Below, piece by piece: positions 1 to 9,450 of a DNA stretch of 64,000 nt. Origin of the DNA: Planobispora rosea. Lineage in GTDB: Bacteria > Actinomycetota > Actinomycetes > Streptosporangiales > Streptosporangiaceae. The translations under genes were made by a program, and so were the position numbers. Within the stretch, counting starts at the first letter, position 1. Every line of letters starts with the position of its first letter. Under the pieces are notes generated by a model. It searched no databases, was not told the DNA's origin, and saw only the letters and a list, made by a program, of their open reading frames with translations. The DNA lies in NCBI RefSeq assembly GCF_014648175.1, contig NZ_BMQP01000004.1, positions 124,001 through 188,000 of the forward strand, given 5' to 3'.

Positions 1-2367
1 GCCGCGCCGCTGCTGCACGCCGCGCTGGGCGAGGACGCCGAGGTGCTGGCCACCTTCCAGGGCGCCGAACTGGAGCGCACCGCCTACACGCGGCCGTTCG
101 AGCTGGTCGACATCCCCGGCGCCCACTACGTGGTCCTCGGCGACTACGTCACCACCGAGGACGGCACCGGCCTGGTCCACCAGGCTCCCGCCTTCGGCGC
201 CGACGACATGGCGACCTGCAAGCGGTACGGCCTGCCGGTGGTCAACCCGATCGGCCCCGACGGCCGTTTCCTGGAGGACGTGCCGCAGGTCGGCGGCCAG
301 TTCTTCAAGGACGCCGACGAGGGCCTGACCGCCGACCTGCGCGAGCGCGGCCTGCTGTACCGGGGCAGCCACTTCGAGCACAGCTACCCGCACTGCTGGC
401 GCTGCCACACCGCGCTGCTGTACTACGCGCTGCCCGCCTGGTACATCCGCACCACCTCGATCAAGGAGCAGCTCCTCGCCGAGAACGAGAAGACCAGCTG
501 GTACCCCGGGACGATCAAGTGGGGCCGCTTCGGCGAGTGGCTGCGCAACAACGTCGACTGGTCGCTGTCCCGCTCCCGCTACTGGGGCACCCCGCTCCCG
601 CTGTGGGTCTGCTCCGCCGACGAGTCGCACGTCACCTGCGTCGGCTCGCTGGCCGAGCTGAGCGAGCTGTCCGGCCAGGACGTCTCCGGCCTGGACCCGC
701 ACCGCCCCTACGTGGACGACGTCGTGCTGCCCTGCCCCTCCTGCGGGGCCGAGGCGCGCCGGGTGCCCGACGTGATCGACGCCTGGTACGACTCGGGCTC
801 GATGCCGTTCGCCCAGTGGGGCGCGCCGTACCAGAACCCGGAGATGCTCGAGACCGCCTACCCGGCGCAGTTCATCTGCGAGGGGACCGACCAGACCCGC
901 GGCTGGTTCTACTCGCTGATGGCGGTCGGCACCCTGGTCTTCGGCCGCTCCTCCTACGAGAACGTGCTCTGCCTCGGCCTGATCCTGGCCGAGGACGGCC
1001 GCAAGATGAGCAAGCACCTGGGCAACGTGCTGGAGCCGATCTCGCTGATGGACCAGCACGGCGCCGACGCCCTGCGCTGGTTCATGGCCTGCTCCGGCTC
1101 GCCGTGGGCGGCCCGCCGGGTGGGCCACGCGACCCTGGAGGAGATCGTCCGCAAGGTCCTGCTGACCTACTGGAACACGGTCTCGTTCTTCACGCTCTAC
1201 GCCAACGCCGAGTCCTGGGCCCCGTCCATGATCGGCCAGGCCCCGGCGTACGGCGAGCGCCCGCTGATCGACCGGTGGGCCCTGGCCGAGCTGCACCGGA
1301 CGGTGGCCGAGGTCACCTCCTCGATGGACGAGTTCGACACCGCCCGGGTCGGGCGGCGGCTGGCCGAGTTCCTCGACGACCTGTCCAACTGGTACGTGCG
1401 GCGCTCCCGCCGCCGGTTCTGGTCGGGTGACGTCTCCGCCTTCGCCACCCTGTACGAGTGCCTGGAGACCGTCACCCGGCTGATGGCGCCGGTGGTGCCG
1501 TTCGTCACCGACTACGTCTGGGACGTGCTCCGCGAGGACGAGAGCCCCGCCTCGGTCCACCTGGCCTCCTGGCCGCAGGTGAACTCCGCCCTGCTGGACC
1601 CGGCGCTGTCGGAGCAGATGGCGCTGGTCCGCCGCCTGGTGGAGCTGGGCCGTTCGGCCCGTGCCTCCAGCGGGGTCAAGACCCGTCAGCCGCTCGGCCG
1701 CGCGCTGGTCGGCGCCCCGGGCTGGGCCGCGCTCTCCGCCGAGCTGCGCGAGCTGATCGCCGAGGAGCTCAACGTACAGACCCTGGAGGACCTGTCGGGC
1801 TTCTCGGCCGATCTGGTCTCCTTCACCGTCAAGCCCAACTTCCGGGCCCTGGGCAAGCGGTTCGGCTCCCAGACGAAGCTGGTGGCCGCCGCGGTGACCG
1901 CCGCCGACGCCGGGGAACTGGCCCAAGCCCTGCGGGGCGGGTCGCCGGTCTCGCTGGAGGCCGGTGAGCTGGGCACGGTGGAGCTGACCGCCGAGGACGT
2001 GATCGTCACCGAGCAGCCGAAGTCCGGCTGGGCGGTGGAGACCGGCGCGGTCGACACCGGCACCGGTGAGACCGTCGCCCTGGATCTGGCCATCACCGAC
2101 GAGCTGCGCCGCGCCGGCCTGCTCCGCGACGTGATCCGTCTGGTCCAGGAGGCCCGCAAGGCCACGGGCCTGGCCATCACCGACCGGATCGACCTGTGGT
2201 GGTCCACCGGCGACGCCGACCTGGCCGAGGCCCTGCGCACCCAGGGGGGCACCGTGGCCGACGAGGTCCTCGCCCTGTCGGTCACCGAGGGCGCCGCCGA
2301 GGACGTCCCGTCCCACCAGGACTCCGACCTGGGCCTCACCTTCCAGCTCCGCCGCACCACCGCCTGA
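1..2367 (+). CDS. ileS: Isoleucyl-tRNA synthetase, 3' part (partial)
   Basis: Class I aminoacyl-tRNA synthetase that charges tRNA-Ile in the cytoplasm. The reading frame is open from base 1, so the N-terminus with the HIGH motif lies outside the window. Visible are the end of the CP1 editing domain (GTGLVHQAPAFGADD, from about base 160), a CxxC pair near 735, the WFYSL segment of the catalytic fold and the KMSKH loop at 1003-1017, then a helical anticodon-binding domain to the stop. The long C-terminal part and the style of the motifs suggest the eukaryote-like IleRS type known in actinobacteria; that sub-typing is inference. It converges with the leftward division cluster. Confidence 0.95.
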   Translation, partial: AAPLLHAALGEDAEVLATFQGAELERTAYTRPFELVDIPGAHYVVLGDYVTTEDGTGLVHQAPAFGADDMATCKRYGLPVVNPIGPDGRFLEDVPQVGGQFFKDADEGLTADLRERGLLYRGSHFEHSYPHCWRCHTALLYYALPAWYIRTTSIKEQLLAENEKTSWYPGTIKWGRFGEWLRNNVDWSLSRSRYWGTPLPLWVCSADESHVTCVGSLAELSELSGQDVSGLDPHRPYVDDVVLPCPSCGAEARRVPDVIDAWYDSGSMPFAQWGAPYQNPEMLETAYPAQFICEGTDQTRGWFYSLMAVGTLVFGRSSYENVLCLGLILAEDGRKMSKHLGNVLEPISLMDQHGADALRWFMACSGSPWAARRVGHATLEEIVRKVLLTYWNTVSFFTLYANAESWAPSMIGQAPAYGERPLIDRWALAELHRTVAEVTSSMDEFDTARVGRRLAEFLDDLSNWYVRRSRRRFWSGDVSAFATLYECLETVTRLMAPVVPFVTDYVWDVLREDESPASVHLASWPQVNSALLDPALSEQMALVRRLVELGRSARASSGVKTRQPLGRALVGAPGWAALSAELRELIAEELNVQTLEDLSGFSADLVSFTVKPNFRALGKRFGSQTKLVAAAVTAADAGELAQALRGGSPVSLEAGELGTVELTAEDVIVTEQPKSGWAVETGAVDTGTGETVALDLAITDELRRAGLLRDVIRLVQEARKATGLAITDRIDLWWSTGDADLAEALRTQGGTVADEVLALSVTEGAAEDVPSHQDSDLGLTFQLRRTTA

Positions 2368-2374
2368 CCCCGAT

Positions 2375-2418
2375 ACGCGCGGAGGGGCCCGGGGAACACC
2401 CCGGGCCCCTCCGCGCGT
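2375..2418 (+). terminator. Intrinsic terminator of ileS
   Basis: Perfect 20-bp inverted repeat (2375-2394 and 2399-2418) with an AACA loop, eight bases after the ileS stop. The stem is almost all G/C and has no long T run, as is usual in high-GC actinobacteria. It probably serves the convergent gene on the other strand as well. Confidence 0.85.
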
Positions 2419-2595
2419 TCGACCGGGCCCCTCGAAGGCGCCCTCCGGCCCTCACGGAAGCACCAGGCGCGCCCCGCTACGACGCTCCCTCCGGACGCCC
2501 GTACCCTCCCGCAGGGGCACCGGGCATGGCGCCGGTACGGCGAGGGGGTACGGCGGGGTACGGCGCCGTGAGCGGCGATCAGCCGGTTACCGGGG

Positions 2596-4239
2596 CTACT
2601 GGCAGACCGAGCAAGCGCTCAGGCCGGATCTCTCGGCCTCGGCCCGGGACATGGTCTGCAGGCCGTCGTCGTCCACACCTCTGATGAGGGGGCAGGCGGT
2701 GCCGTGGAAACGGCGGGTGCCCATGATGACCTTCACCATCCCGGGCCGCTCCGCGGGCCTGTCCGCGGGCCGGTCGTCCTCCGGCGAAGCACCGTTCTCG
2801 TCTTCCTGAACCACGACGGCGGGGATCCCCCCGGGAGAGGTGTCCCTGTCGTCATCGGCCGGGGCCTCGGCGACGTCCTTCTCCGCGGCGGACGGGGTCC
2901 TGCCCGTCTCCGGGCTCTCGGCCGTCCCGGTCTCATCGGGAGACGCCGTCCTCGCCGTCGGCTCCTCCGTCAAGGTGGGGCCGGCCGATACCGGCTGCCC
3001 GGCGCGCCCGGGTGCGGTCTCGGCCGGCTCCACCGGCTCGGATGGGCCGGTCTGCTCCGCGGCGTCCCCGCGCACGGCGGCGGACTCCGCGACGGAACTC
3101 CGCGCGGCGGGGCCTTGCGGCTCCGCCACCGGAGGCTTGACGACCACGGTCTCGAAGGCGGTGTCCTCCGCGTTCTCGGCGTCCTTGGTGTCCTCGGTGT
3201 CCTCGGCGTCCTCGTCCTGCGGCCGGATATCGGACGGGGAGCCCATGGGCTCCCCGGGCCCGGACTCTGTGACTCCGGACTCTGCGGCCTCTGGCTCCGC
3301 GGCTCCGGGCTCCGCGGCTCCGGGCTCCGGCGCCGCGACGGGCTCCGTCCCCCTCTCAGGTCCGGGTCCGGGTTTCGGCGCGGTCGCCGCAGAGGACGCG
3401 ATGTCGCGGCTGAACCAGCTGGTCGCCGCGGAGTCCTCGGCGGGCGGGGCGGGCGGCGTGGGCGCCTGCACCGGGAACGCCGGGGCGGCGGACGGAGTGG
3501 CGGACCCGTAGGGAGGGGCGAACCGGGCGGTGGCCTCGGAGACGGCCGGTTCGGCAGAAATCTGCCTGGAGGCGACCGGTTCGGGAGATGCGGGCCTGGA
3601 GGCGGCCGGGGGCGCCTGTTCCGCGAAGGACGCCGGGGAGCCCTGCCCCTCGGCGGTCTGCGGCGGCCTGGCGGGCCCCTGTGCCTCCTGGTCCTGCGCG
3701 GGGGCGTCCTGCGGCACGAGTCCGGCGGTGAACTCGGGCAGGCACGTGGTGCACGGGGTGAAGCCCTCTGCCCGGGCCTCCTCGTGGGTGAGCTCCTCGT
3801 ACTCCCTGCCGGCCAGCTGGCGGCACCCGGCGACGTGGTAACGCCTGCGGCCGGGGATCACCAGGACGATCGACTCGGCGTCCAGCACGCCCGGCTGTCC
3901 CGCCGGGGCGGGGCGGGGCGGGGTCGCGGCCGTCTGCCTCGTGCCGTGCGGCGTCGCGGGCCGGCCCGCCGGAATGCGCTGCGGGTGAGACGCCATGGGC
4001 GGTGCGGGCACCGGCCCGGCCGGTCCCGTCCCCGGATGGGGGGACGGTGGAACCGCCCCGGCACGCCCTCCGCCGGGGAACAGTTCATGGCGTCGCAGCA
4101 GCGCCCCGATCACCAGGAAGACCGCAGACAGCATGCTGACCGCGATCGACCATATGACCAGGGGCGGCCTGCCCAGCACGACGCCCGCGATCAGCAGGAC
4201 GACGGCCGTCAACACCAAACCAGCGCTGATAAGGATCAC
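2596..4239 (-). CDS. Membrane protein with two HxxxC...CxxC clusters
   Basis: Unrecognised 547-residue protein. Two membrane segments lie at about residues 3-22 and 28-47. A very long Pro/Ala/Glu-rich low-complexity region follows, including Glu/Asp-Thr repeats. Two similar Cys/His clusters stand out: H135-x3-C139-x23-C163-x2-C166 and, at the extreme C-terminus, H512-x3-C516-x26-C543-x2-C546, each preceded by a basic-aromatic RRxYH/RRFH motif. They look like Ada-type or zinc-ribbon-like metal sites, but no function can be assigned. GTG start with GGGAG seven bases upstream. It lies directly after wag31 at the end of the division cluster, so a cell-envelope role is possible. Confidence 0.8.
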   Translation of the reverse strand: MILISAGLVLTAVVLLIAGVVLGRPPLVIWSIAVSMLSAVFLVIGALLRRHELFPGGGRAGAVPPSPHPGTGPAGPVPAPPMASHPQRIPAGRPATPHGTRQTAATPPRPAPAGQPGVLDAESIVLVIPGRRRYHVAGCRQLAGREYEELTHEEARAEGFTPCTTCLPEFTAGLVPQDAPAQDQEAQGPARPPQTAEGQGSPASFAEQAPPAASRPASPEPVASRQISAEPAVSEATARFAPPYGSATPSAAPAFPVQAPTPPAPPAEDSAATSWFSRDIASSAATAPKPGPGPERGTEPVAAPEPGAAEPGAAEPEAAESGVTESGPGEPMGSPSDIRPQDEDAEDTEDTKDAENAEDTAFETVVVKPPVAEPQGPAARSSVAESAAVRGDAAEQTGPSEPVEPAETAPGRAGQPVSAGPTLTEEPTARTASPDETGTAESPETGRTPSAAEKDVAEAPADDDRDTSPGGIPAVVVQEDENGASPEDDRPADRPAERPGMVKVIMGTRRFHGTACPLIRGVDDDGLQTMSRAEAERSGLSACSVCQ

Positions 4240-4296
4240 AGAGGAACTCCCGGGTACGGGTCAGGGGAATGACCCGACACCTTAGCGGTGGTCTCG

Positions 4297-5154
4297 TCAG
4301 CGACGATCGTTGTGCGGGCCCTCGGCACCCTGGAAGGCTCCGGGGTGCGGCGCGGGCTCACCGCCGAACGGGTTGGCGGGACCGGCCTGCAGGGGCTGCT
4401 GGGGCCCGGGAGCGCCGGCGTGGGACATGGCCGGCGGCCCGCCCACGATCGGGAAGCCTCCGCTGCCCTCGGCCGCGACGTTCAGCTCGGCCAGCTGGTT
4501 CTCCAGATAGAGCTTGAGGCGGCTGCGGTACTCACGCTCGAAGCTGCGAAGCTCCTCGACCTTGCGCTCGAGCTCGTCGCGGTTCTGCACCAGTGAGCCC
4601 ATGGCCTGGCGGTGACGCTCCTGCGCGTCGCGCTCCAGCGTCTCGGCGCGGGCGCGGGCGTCGCCGATGACCTGCTCGGCCTGGCGGCGGGCCTTGGAGA
4701 GGATGTCGTCGGCCTCGCGGCGGGCCCGGGTGACCGTCTCGTCCGCCTCCCGGCGGGCGTCGGCGATCGCCTGGTCGGCCGTCTGCTGGGCCAGGGCGAG
4801 CACGCGGGCCGCGGTGTCCATGTTGTCCTCGGCGGGGGGCATGCCCATGCCGACGGGGACCGGCTGCTGCTGCACCGGCTCGGGAGCGCGCATCGGCTCC
4901 GGCTGCGGCGGCATCATCATCTCGGGCTTGGGCTCGACGGGCGCCGGCGCCATGGCCATGCCCATCCCGCCGGGCACCTTGCCCCGCATGCACTCCGCCA
5001 GCTTGGCGCGGAGCTCCTCATTCTCCTGGATGAGACGGTCCAGCTCGGACTCGACCTCGTCGAGGAAGGCGTCGACCTCTTCCTCGTCGTAGCCGGGCCT
5101 GAGCCTGGTCGTACTGAACTGCTTGTTCCGCACATCAGCGGGTGTCAGCGGCAT
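4297..5154 (-). CDS. wag31: DivIVA/Wag31 polar growth protein
   Basis: Coiled-coil scaffold that marks negatively curved membrane at poles and septa and recruits the peptidoglycan machinery in actinobacteria. The 285-residue product begins with the DivIVA membrane-binding domain (MPLTPADVRNKQFSTTRLRPG, then YDEEEVDAFLDEVESEL). A Pro/Met-rich linker (about 65-105) separates it from a long heptad-rich coiled coil (about 110-220), and the tail is Gly/Pro-rich. ATG start with AAGGAG at good spacing. It follows sepF and yggT, the conserved order downstream of ftsZ. Wag31 is a serine/threonine kinase target in mycobacteria; that is family knowledge, not seen here. Confidence 0.96.
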   Translation of the reverse strand: MPLTPADVRNKQFSTTRLRPGYDEEEVDAFLDEVESELDRLIQENEELRAKLAECMRGKVPGGMGMAMAPAPVEPKPEMMMPPQPEPMRAPEPVQQQPVPVGMGMPPAEDNMDTAARVLALAQQTADQAIADARREADETVTRARREADDILSKARRQAEQVIGDARARAETLERDAQERHRQAMGSLVQNRDELERKVEELRSFEREYRSRLKLYLENQLAELNVAAEGSGGFPIVGGPPAMSHAGAPGPQQPLQAGPANPFGGEPAPHPGAFQGAEGPHNDRR

Positions 5155-5205
5155 TTTTCGGTCTCCTTGGCGCGCTTGGAGTCTGTCCTGAGGGACGGTA
5201 CCCGA

Positions 5206-5499
5206 TCAACGAGGTGGAAGCGCGGACACGAGTTGGATCAAGACCAAGACCACAATGAAGAGCACTGTGAAGCTTAGGTCAAAGGCAACCGTACCCAACC
5301 GGAGTGGCGGAATGAAACGGCGGAGGAACTTGAGAGGTGGGTCGGTGGCCGTGTATATGGCCTCCGCCAGTACCAGGACGGGCCCCGTGGGACGCCACTG
5401 GCGCGCGAACGCCTGCACCGTCTCAAAGATCATTCTGCCGATCAGCAGAACCAGATAGAGGGCCAGGACGAAGACCAGGATCCCGCTAACGATCTCCAC
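5206..5499 (-). CDS. YggT family membrane protein
   Basis: Small 97-residue integral membrane protein with two hydrophobic segments (about 2-25 and 70-93) around a short loop carrying the family-like stretch DPPLKFLRRFIPPLRLG. YggT proteins are conserved between sepF and divIVA in Gram-positive bacteria and are thought to assist envelope or division processes; the biochemical role is not known. GTG start. About 50 bases separate it from wag31 and 79 from sepF, so it is probably part of the same transcript. Confidence 0.9.
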   Translation of the reverse strand: MEIVSGILVFVLALYLVLLIGRMIFETVQAFARQWRPTGPVLVLAEAIYTATDPPLKFLRRFIPPLRLGTVAFDLSFTVLFIVVLVLIQLVSALPPR

Positions 5500-5578
5500 G
5501 CTGTTGTCCTGCCTCCGTCCTGGTCCACTGCCCCCAGAAGGACGGGGTGGGCTTCGACTCGATGTGCATAGTGGAACT

Positions 5579-6085
5579 CTAACTCTGGTTGAAGAACCCG
5601 CGTTCCGCGATTCGGGCCTTGTCCTCGGCGGTCACCTCGACATTGGCAGGGGACAACAGGAACACCTTGTTGGTAACACGTTCGATGCTCCCGTGTAGGC
5701 CAAAGACGAGACCTGCCGCGAAATCGACGAGTCGCTTCGCGTCACTGTCAACCATCTCTGTCAGGTTCATGATGACCGGGGTGCCGTCGCGGAAGTGCTC
5801 CCCGATCGTCCGCGCCTCGTTGTAGGTGCGGGGATGAAGCGTCGTGATGCGAGCCAGATCGGTCGTACGACGCTCCAGGACGGCCGTGGCGGGCCGCGGA
5901 GCGGGCACCCCGGGATCGGTGGTGTCGTCCTCGCGTTCGTGGACCGTGCCGCCCCGCTCGTCACCACCGCGGCGCGAGTCGTCGAACTCCTCGTACTCGT
6001 CGTCGGTGTAGACGTCGTACCTCTCGTAGCGGTCATCCTCCACAAGACCGAGGTAGACCGCCATCTTGCGCATCGCGCCGGCCAT
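5579..6085 (-). CDS. sepF: Cell division protein SepF
   Basis: Membrane-anchoring partner of FtsZ, which in actinobacteria takes the role of FtsA/ZipA. The 168-residue product starts [18 protein letters not shown], an amphipathic membrane-binding helix. An acidic, Tyr-rich linker follows, then the DUF552 core (about 80-165) with [19 protein letters not shown] and [13 protein letters not shown] motifs. The ATG at 6085 is preferred because GGAGGAAG lies just upstream, although the frame stays open for 34 more codons. It sits in the usual place after yggS. Confidence 0.95.
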   Translation of the reverse strand: MAGAMRKMAVYLGLVEDDRYERYDVYTDDEYEEFDDSRRGGDERGGTVHEREDDTTDPGVPAPRPATAVLERRTTDLARITTLHPRTYNEARTIGEHFRDGTPVIMNLTEMVDSDAKRLVDFAAGLVFGLHGSIERVTNKVFLLSPANVEVTAEDKARIAERGFFNQS

Positions 6086-6205
6086 CGTCGCTTCTTCCTC
6101 CGTCTTACTTCGATTGACCCGGGGTGGCAGCCATCCCCCCTTGGAGCTCACCGCCGATCGACCACTGACTGAACCTGTGAACGCCAAGGCCCACTTGGAG
6201 GGACA

Positions 6206-6910
6206 TTACCTGACGAAGGGCTTGCGGCGACCGAGCAACGCCGTACCGACGCGGAGGTGTGTCGCGCCGTTCGCCACCGCCTCGGCCAGATCGCCGCTCA
6301 TACCGGCGGAAATGATGTCGGCCCCCGGATGCGTGTCCCGTACGGCCTGCGCCAGCTCCCGCAGCCGGGCGAACGCCTTGCCCGGTTCCTCCTCCAGCGG
6401 GGCCACGGCCATCACCCCGCCCAACCGGAGCCCCGGGGCCGCGGCCACCGCGTCCGCCAGGGCCGCCACGTCCGGCGGCCGGGCACCCCCCCGCCCGGGG
6501 TCGTCGTCCAGCGCCACCTGAACCAGGCAGGTGACCTCGCGACCGGCCCTGGTCGCCTCGCCGCTGAGCGCGGCGACCAGGCGCGGGCGGTCCACCGAGT
6601 GCACGACGTCGGCGTAGCCGACCACGGAGCGGACCTTGTTGGTCTGCAGCTGGCCGATGAAATGCCAGGTAAGACCGAGATCAGCGCATTCGCGCGCCTT
6701 GGCGGCGGCCTCCTGGTCACGGTTCTCGCCCACGTCCCGCACCCCGAGCTCGGCCAGAAGCCGCACATCGGAGGCGGGATAGGTCTTGCTCACCGCGATG
6801 AGGGTCAGTTCCTCACGCGCCCGGCCCGCCGCCCGGCACGCCTCGGCTATGCGCGCCTCGACCCCGGCCAGACCGTCCGCGATCTCATCCCGTCGTGTTT
6901 CCGTTGTCAC
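6206..6910 (-). CDS. YggS/PLPBP family PLP homeostasis protein
   Basis: PLP-binding protein of the YggS/YlmE/PROSC family, which buffers free pyridoxal phosphate and influences amino acid and keto acid pools. The 234-residue product has the alanine-racemase-like N-domain fold without a C-domain. The PLP lysine lies in LIAVSKTYPA, and family motifs GENRDQEA, WHFIGQLQTNK and GMSGDLAEAV are present. GTG at 6910 is chosen because upstream codons run into repeat DNA shared with the neighbouring gap. Here it follows ftsZ directly; in Streptomyces a YlmD-like gene usually lies between them. Confidence 0.92.
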   Translation of the reverse strand: MTTETRRDEIADGLAGVEARIAEACRAAGRAREELTLIAVSKTYPASDVRLLAELGVRDVGENRDQEAAAKARECADLGLTWHFIGQLQTNKVRSVVGYADVVHSVDRPRLVAALSGEATRAGREVTCLVQVALDDDPGRGGARPPDVAALADAVAAAPGLRLGGVMAVAPLEEEPGKAFARLRELAQAVRDTHPGADIISAGMSGDLAEAVANGATHLRVGTALLGRRKPFVR

Positions 6911-7011
6911 GTTCCCGCCGCTCAAATGCAGACAAACCAGCGGAATCCATTCTCGCGGCAGGGGCGGGATCCGCCACCACCGGTCCCCCGCGAGGGAGCG
7001 GACCGATGGAC

Positions 7012-7103
7012 ACGCGGCCGACGCAGGAGGGCGCACGAACGAGCGAAGCGAGTGAGCCAATGGACACAGCAGCACTGCGAACGCGGCCGACGCAGGAGGG
7101 CGC
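7012..7103. repeat. 23-bp direct repeat pair in the ftsZ/yggS gap
   Basis: Identical 23-bp copies at 7012-7034 and 7081-7103, containing GGCCGACGCAGGAGGGCGC, separated by a stretch rich in GAGCGAAGCGAGTGAG. A small GTGAG/CTCAC hairpin (7104-7117) overlaps the ftsZ stop. The whole 203-bp gap is filled by this repeat material. It looks like the non-coding GC-rich repeats dispersed in some actinobacterial genomes. Confidence 0.75.
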
Positions 7104-7113
7104 GTGAGTAATC

Positions 7114-8487
7114 TCACTTCAGGAAGTCGGGCACGTCCAGGTCCTCCCCCTGCTCCTCGAAGATCACCGGACCCTTGCGGTCGGCGGGCCTCGGGACGAT
7201 GGAGGTCGGCTGCGCCGGCTCGGGCGTCGGCCGCGGGATGCTCACCGGTGGGTGCTCCCGCTGCTCCCGCTGCTCCCGCTGCTCCGGCTGCTCCACCGGC
7301 GGGGCGAGCTGGACCTGCGGCGGCGTGGGCGGGGTCTCCGTCACCGGAGCGGGCTGGGGCTGCGGCGGGGTGACCGGCCGTACCGGCGGGGGCGGCTGCA
7401 CGGCCCTGGGCTCCGGCCGGGGCTCGCTCTTCACCGTGGGAGTCGCCGGGCGGGCGGGGGCGGTCGCGGGCGGCGGGGGGGCCGGGCGGGCCGCCGGCGT
7501 GCGCGTGGCCGTCTGAGGCGCCGTGGCCTTGGTGTTCGTGGGGACCTCGTCGAACCCGGCCGCGATCACCGTGACCCGGACCTCGTCGCCGAGCGCGTCG
7601 TCGATGACCGTACCGAAGATGATGTTGGCGTCCGGGGCCGCGGCGTTGGAGACGAGCTGGGCCGCCTCGTTGATCTCGAACAGGCCGAGGTCGGAACCGC
7701 CCGCGATCGAGAGCAGCACGCCGTGCGCGCCGTCGATGCTGGCCTCCAGCAGCGGGCTGGAGACCGCCATCTCCGCCGCCGCGACCGACCGGTCGTCGCC
7801 GCGGGCGTGGCCGATGCCCATCAGCGCCGAGCCCGCGTCGGACATGACCGACTTCACGTCGGCGAAGTCGAGGTTGATCAGACCGGGGGTGGTGATGAGG
7901 TCCGTGATGCCCTGGACGCCGGAGAGCAGCACCTGGTCGGCCGCCTTGAACGCGTCCAGCACGCTCACCTGGCGGTCCGAGATCGACAGCAGCCGGTCGT
8001 TCGGGATCACGATGAGGGTGTCGACCTCCGCGCGCAGCGTCTCGATGCCGGCCTCGGCCTGCATCGCCCTGCGGCGGCCCTCGAAGCTGAAGGGCCGGGT
8101 CACCACGCCGATGGTCAGGGCGCCCAGGGACCGCGCGATGTTCGCGACGACCGGAGCGCCTCCGGTGCCCGTGCCACCGCCCTCTCCCGCCGTCACGAAC
8201 ACCATGTCGGCGCCCTTGATGACCTCTTCGATCTCCTCACGGTGGTCCTCGGCCGCCTTCCGGCCGACCTCGGGGTTGGCCCCGGCACCGAGACCGCGCG
8301 TGAGCTCACGCCCGACATCCAGCTTGACGTCGGCGTCACTCATGAGCAGCGCCTGGGCGTCGGTGTTGATGGCGATGAACTCGACGCCCTTGAGTCCCTC
8401 CTCGATCATCCGGTTGACGGCGTTGACTCCGCCGCCGCCGATTCCAACAACCTTGATGACCGCGAGGTAGTTCTGCGGTGCTGCCAC
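7114..8487 (-). CDS. ftsZ: Cell division GTPase FtsZ
   Basis: Tubulin-like GTPase that forms the Z ring. The 457-residue product starts GTG ([15 protein letters not shown]) with GGAAAGG upstream. Residues 1-315 hold the GTPase and C-terminal subdomains, including [16 protein letters not shown], the tubulin signature [13 protein letters not shown] and the T7-loop region with [12 protein letters not shown] 130-residue Pro/Arg-rich variable linker with an [11 protein letters not shown] repeat leads to the conserved C-terminal peptide DLDVPDFLK that binds SepF/FtsW partners. The 248-bp gap before it carries its own promoter-like region. Confidence 0.98.
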   Translation of the reverse strand: MAAPQNYLAVIKVVGIGGGGVNAVNRMIEEGLKGVEFIAINTDAQALLMSDADVKLDVGRELTRGLGAGANPEVGRKAAEDHREEIEEVIKGADMVFVTAGEGGGTGTGGAPVVANIARSLGALTIGVVTRPFSFEGRRRAMQAEAGIETLRAEVDTLIVIPNDRLLSISDRQVSVLDAFKAADQVLLSGVQGITDLITTPGLINLDFADVKSVMSDAGSALMGIGHARGDDRSVAAAEMAVSSPLLEASIDGAHGVLLSIAGGSDLGLFEINEAAQLVSNAAAPDANIIFGTVIDDALGDEVRVTVIAAGFDEVPTNTKATAPQTATRTPAARPAPPPPATAPARPATPTVKSEPRPEPRAVQPPPPVRPVTPPQPQPAPVTETPPTPPQVQLAPPVEQPEQREQREQREHPPVSIPRPTPEPAQPTSIVPRPADRKGPVIFEEQGEDLDVPDFLK

Positions 8488-8551
8488 GACGAGGGGCCTT
8501 TCCGCTCGTTGACTTGCAATTTCATGCGGCACGGGGTCGTGCCGTCGTTTT

Positions 8552-8592
8552 CTCAACCCTCAACCTCAAGTTGAGATTTAGATTTATGTCAA
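8552..8592 (-). promoter_or_regulatory. ftsZ leader: TTGACA box and CTCAAC repeats
   Basis: The ftsQ-ftsZ gap contains an AT-rich island unusual for this window. On the coding strand a TTGACA lies at 8592-8587. Just downstream are CTCAAC repeats on a 7-bp step (8552-8557 and 8559-8564 on the plus strand) and a dyad CTCAAC-N5-GTTGAG at 8559-8575. A clear -10 at standard spacing was not found. ftsZ commonly has private promoters in actinobacteria, so this is a plausible regulated leader; the regulator is unknown. Confidence 0.45.
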
Positions 8593-8735
8593 CCTGAGGA
8601 TTGATACGGACAGTAGGAGCTACGCTCCAGGCGGGTCAACTAACCGCGCCGCAAGCACGCCCGGCGTGTCGCACCTGTCCTTTTCGCCAGACGCCCCGGC
8701 GGACGCCCCGAGGCCGCCCGCGACCTCGGGAGACG

Positions 8736-9407
8736 TCAGTCCACCGCGACGACGTCCGGCGAGCTCACATCATAGGAGTCCGCCGGTTGCCGGAGCAGGG
8801 CGGTCAGGACCCGCGCCTTGTCCTCTGCCCGGTCACGCCCGCCCCACATCACCGAGCGGCCGTCCCTCAGACGCAGCGAGACGGCCTCCGGGGACGGCGC
8901 CACCACCTCCGCCACCCGCCGGAGCAGTTCCTCCGGGAGCACGCCCACCACGGCCAGCGCCGCCTCGGTCGCCGGATCGCCGGGGCCCGGGCGGGACAAC
9001 CGCAGCACCGGCAGGGTCGGCGGGGCGATGTCCTTGATCTCGACCACCACCCCGTGCCGGTCCACCACCGCGGCCTTGGCGCCCATCGGCACCGCCGCCA
9101 CCGGCTCCCGCTCGACGACCTCGATCACCAGCGTGCCCGGCCAGTGCCGATCGGCCCGTACCGACTCGATCCGCCGGATCGCGGCGATGCGCCCCTCGAC
9201 CTCGGCCAGGTCCACGGTGGCCAGGGGCTTGCCGTCGGCCACCCCCGCCGCCCGCTTGATCTCCGGAGCCGGGACGGCGAGATTGCCGGACACCCGGACC
9301 TCCCGGACACCGAGGACCGGTGAGACGAACACCAGCCAGGCCGCCGTACCCACGACCCCGACGGTGAGTAACGCCAGGAAGGCCGTCCGCCAGGCCCTGT
9401 TCGCCAC
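8736..9407 (-). CDS. ftsQ: Cell division protein FtsQ
   Basis: Bitopic divisome protein of the FtsQ/DivIB family. The 223-residue form chosen here starts GTG (VANRAWRTAFLALL), with a transmembrane helix at about 6-26, a POTRA domain (VREVRVSGNLAVPAPEIKRAAGV) and the FtsQ beta domain to the C-terminus. GGGAGGGG lies six bases before this start. The frame is open to 9662, where a GTG overlaps the murC stop. That longer form would add 85 residues, mostly two copies of an 80-bp repeat, so it is considered less likely, though not excluded: translational coupling at GTGA is common in this cluster. Confidence 0.88.
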   Translation of the reverse strand: MANRAWRTAFLALLTVGVVGTAAWLVFVSPVLGVREVRVSGNLAVPAPEIKRAAGVADGKPLATVDLAEVEGRIAAIRRIESVRADRHWPGTLVIEVVEREPVAAVPMGAKAAVVDRHGVVVEIKDIAPPTLPVLRLSRPGPGDPATEAALAVVGVLPEELLRRVAEVVAPSPEAVSLRLRDGRSVMWGGRDRAEDKARVLTALLRQPADSYDVSSPDVVAVD

Positions 9408-9450
9408 GGCGCCCCTCCCACCGCGACGCCGCGCACCGCGGTCCGGAGAC

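Noticed and set aside
2704..4272. Long plus-strand ORF opposite the Cys-cluster membrane protein
   Set aside because: Arg/Gly-rich shadow of a GC-rich gene; the opposite strand has a good RBS, membrane helices and ordered Cys motifs.
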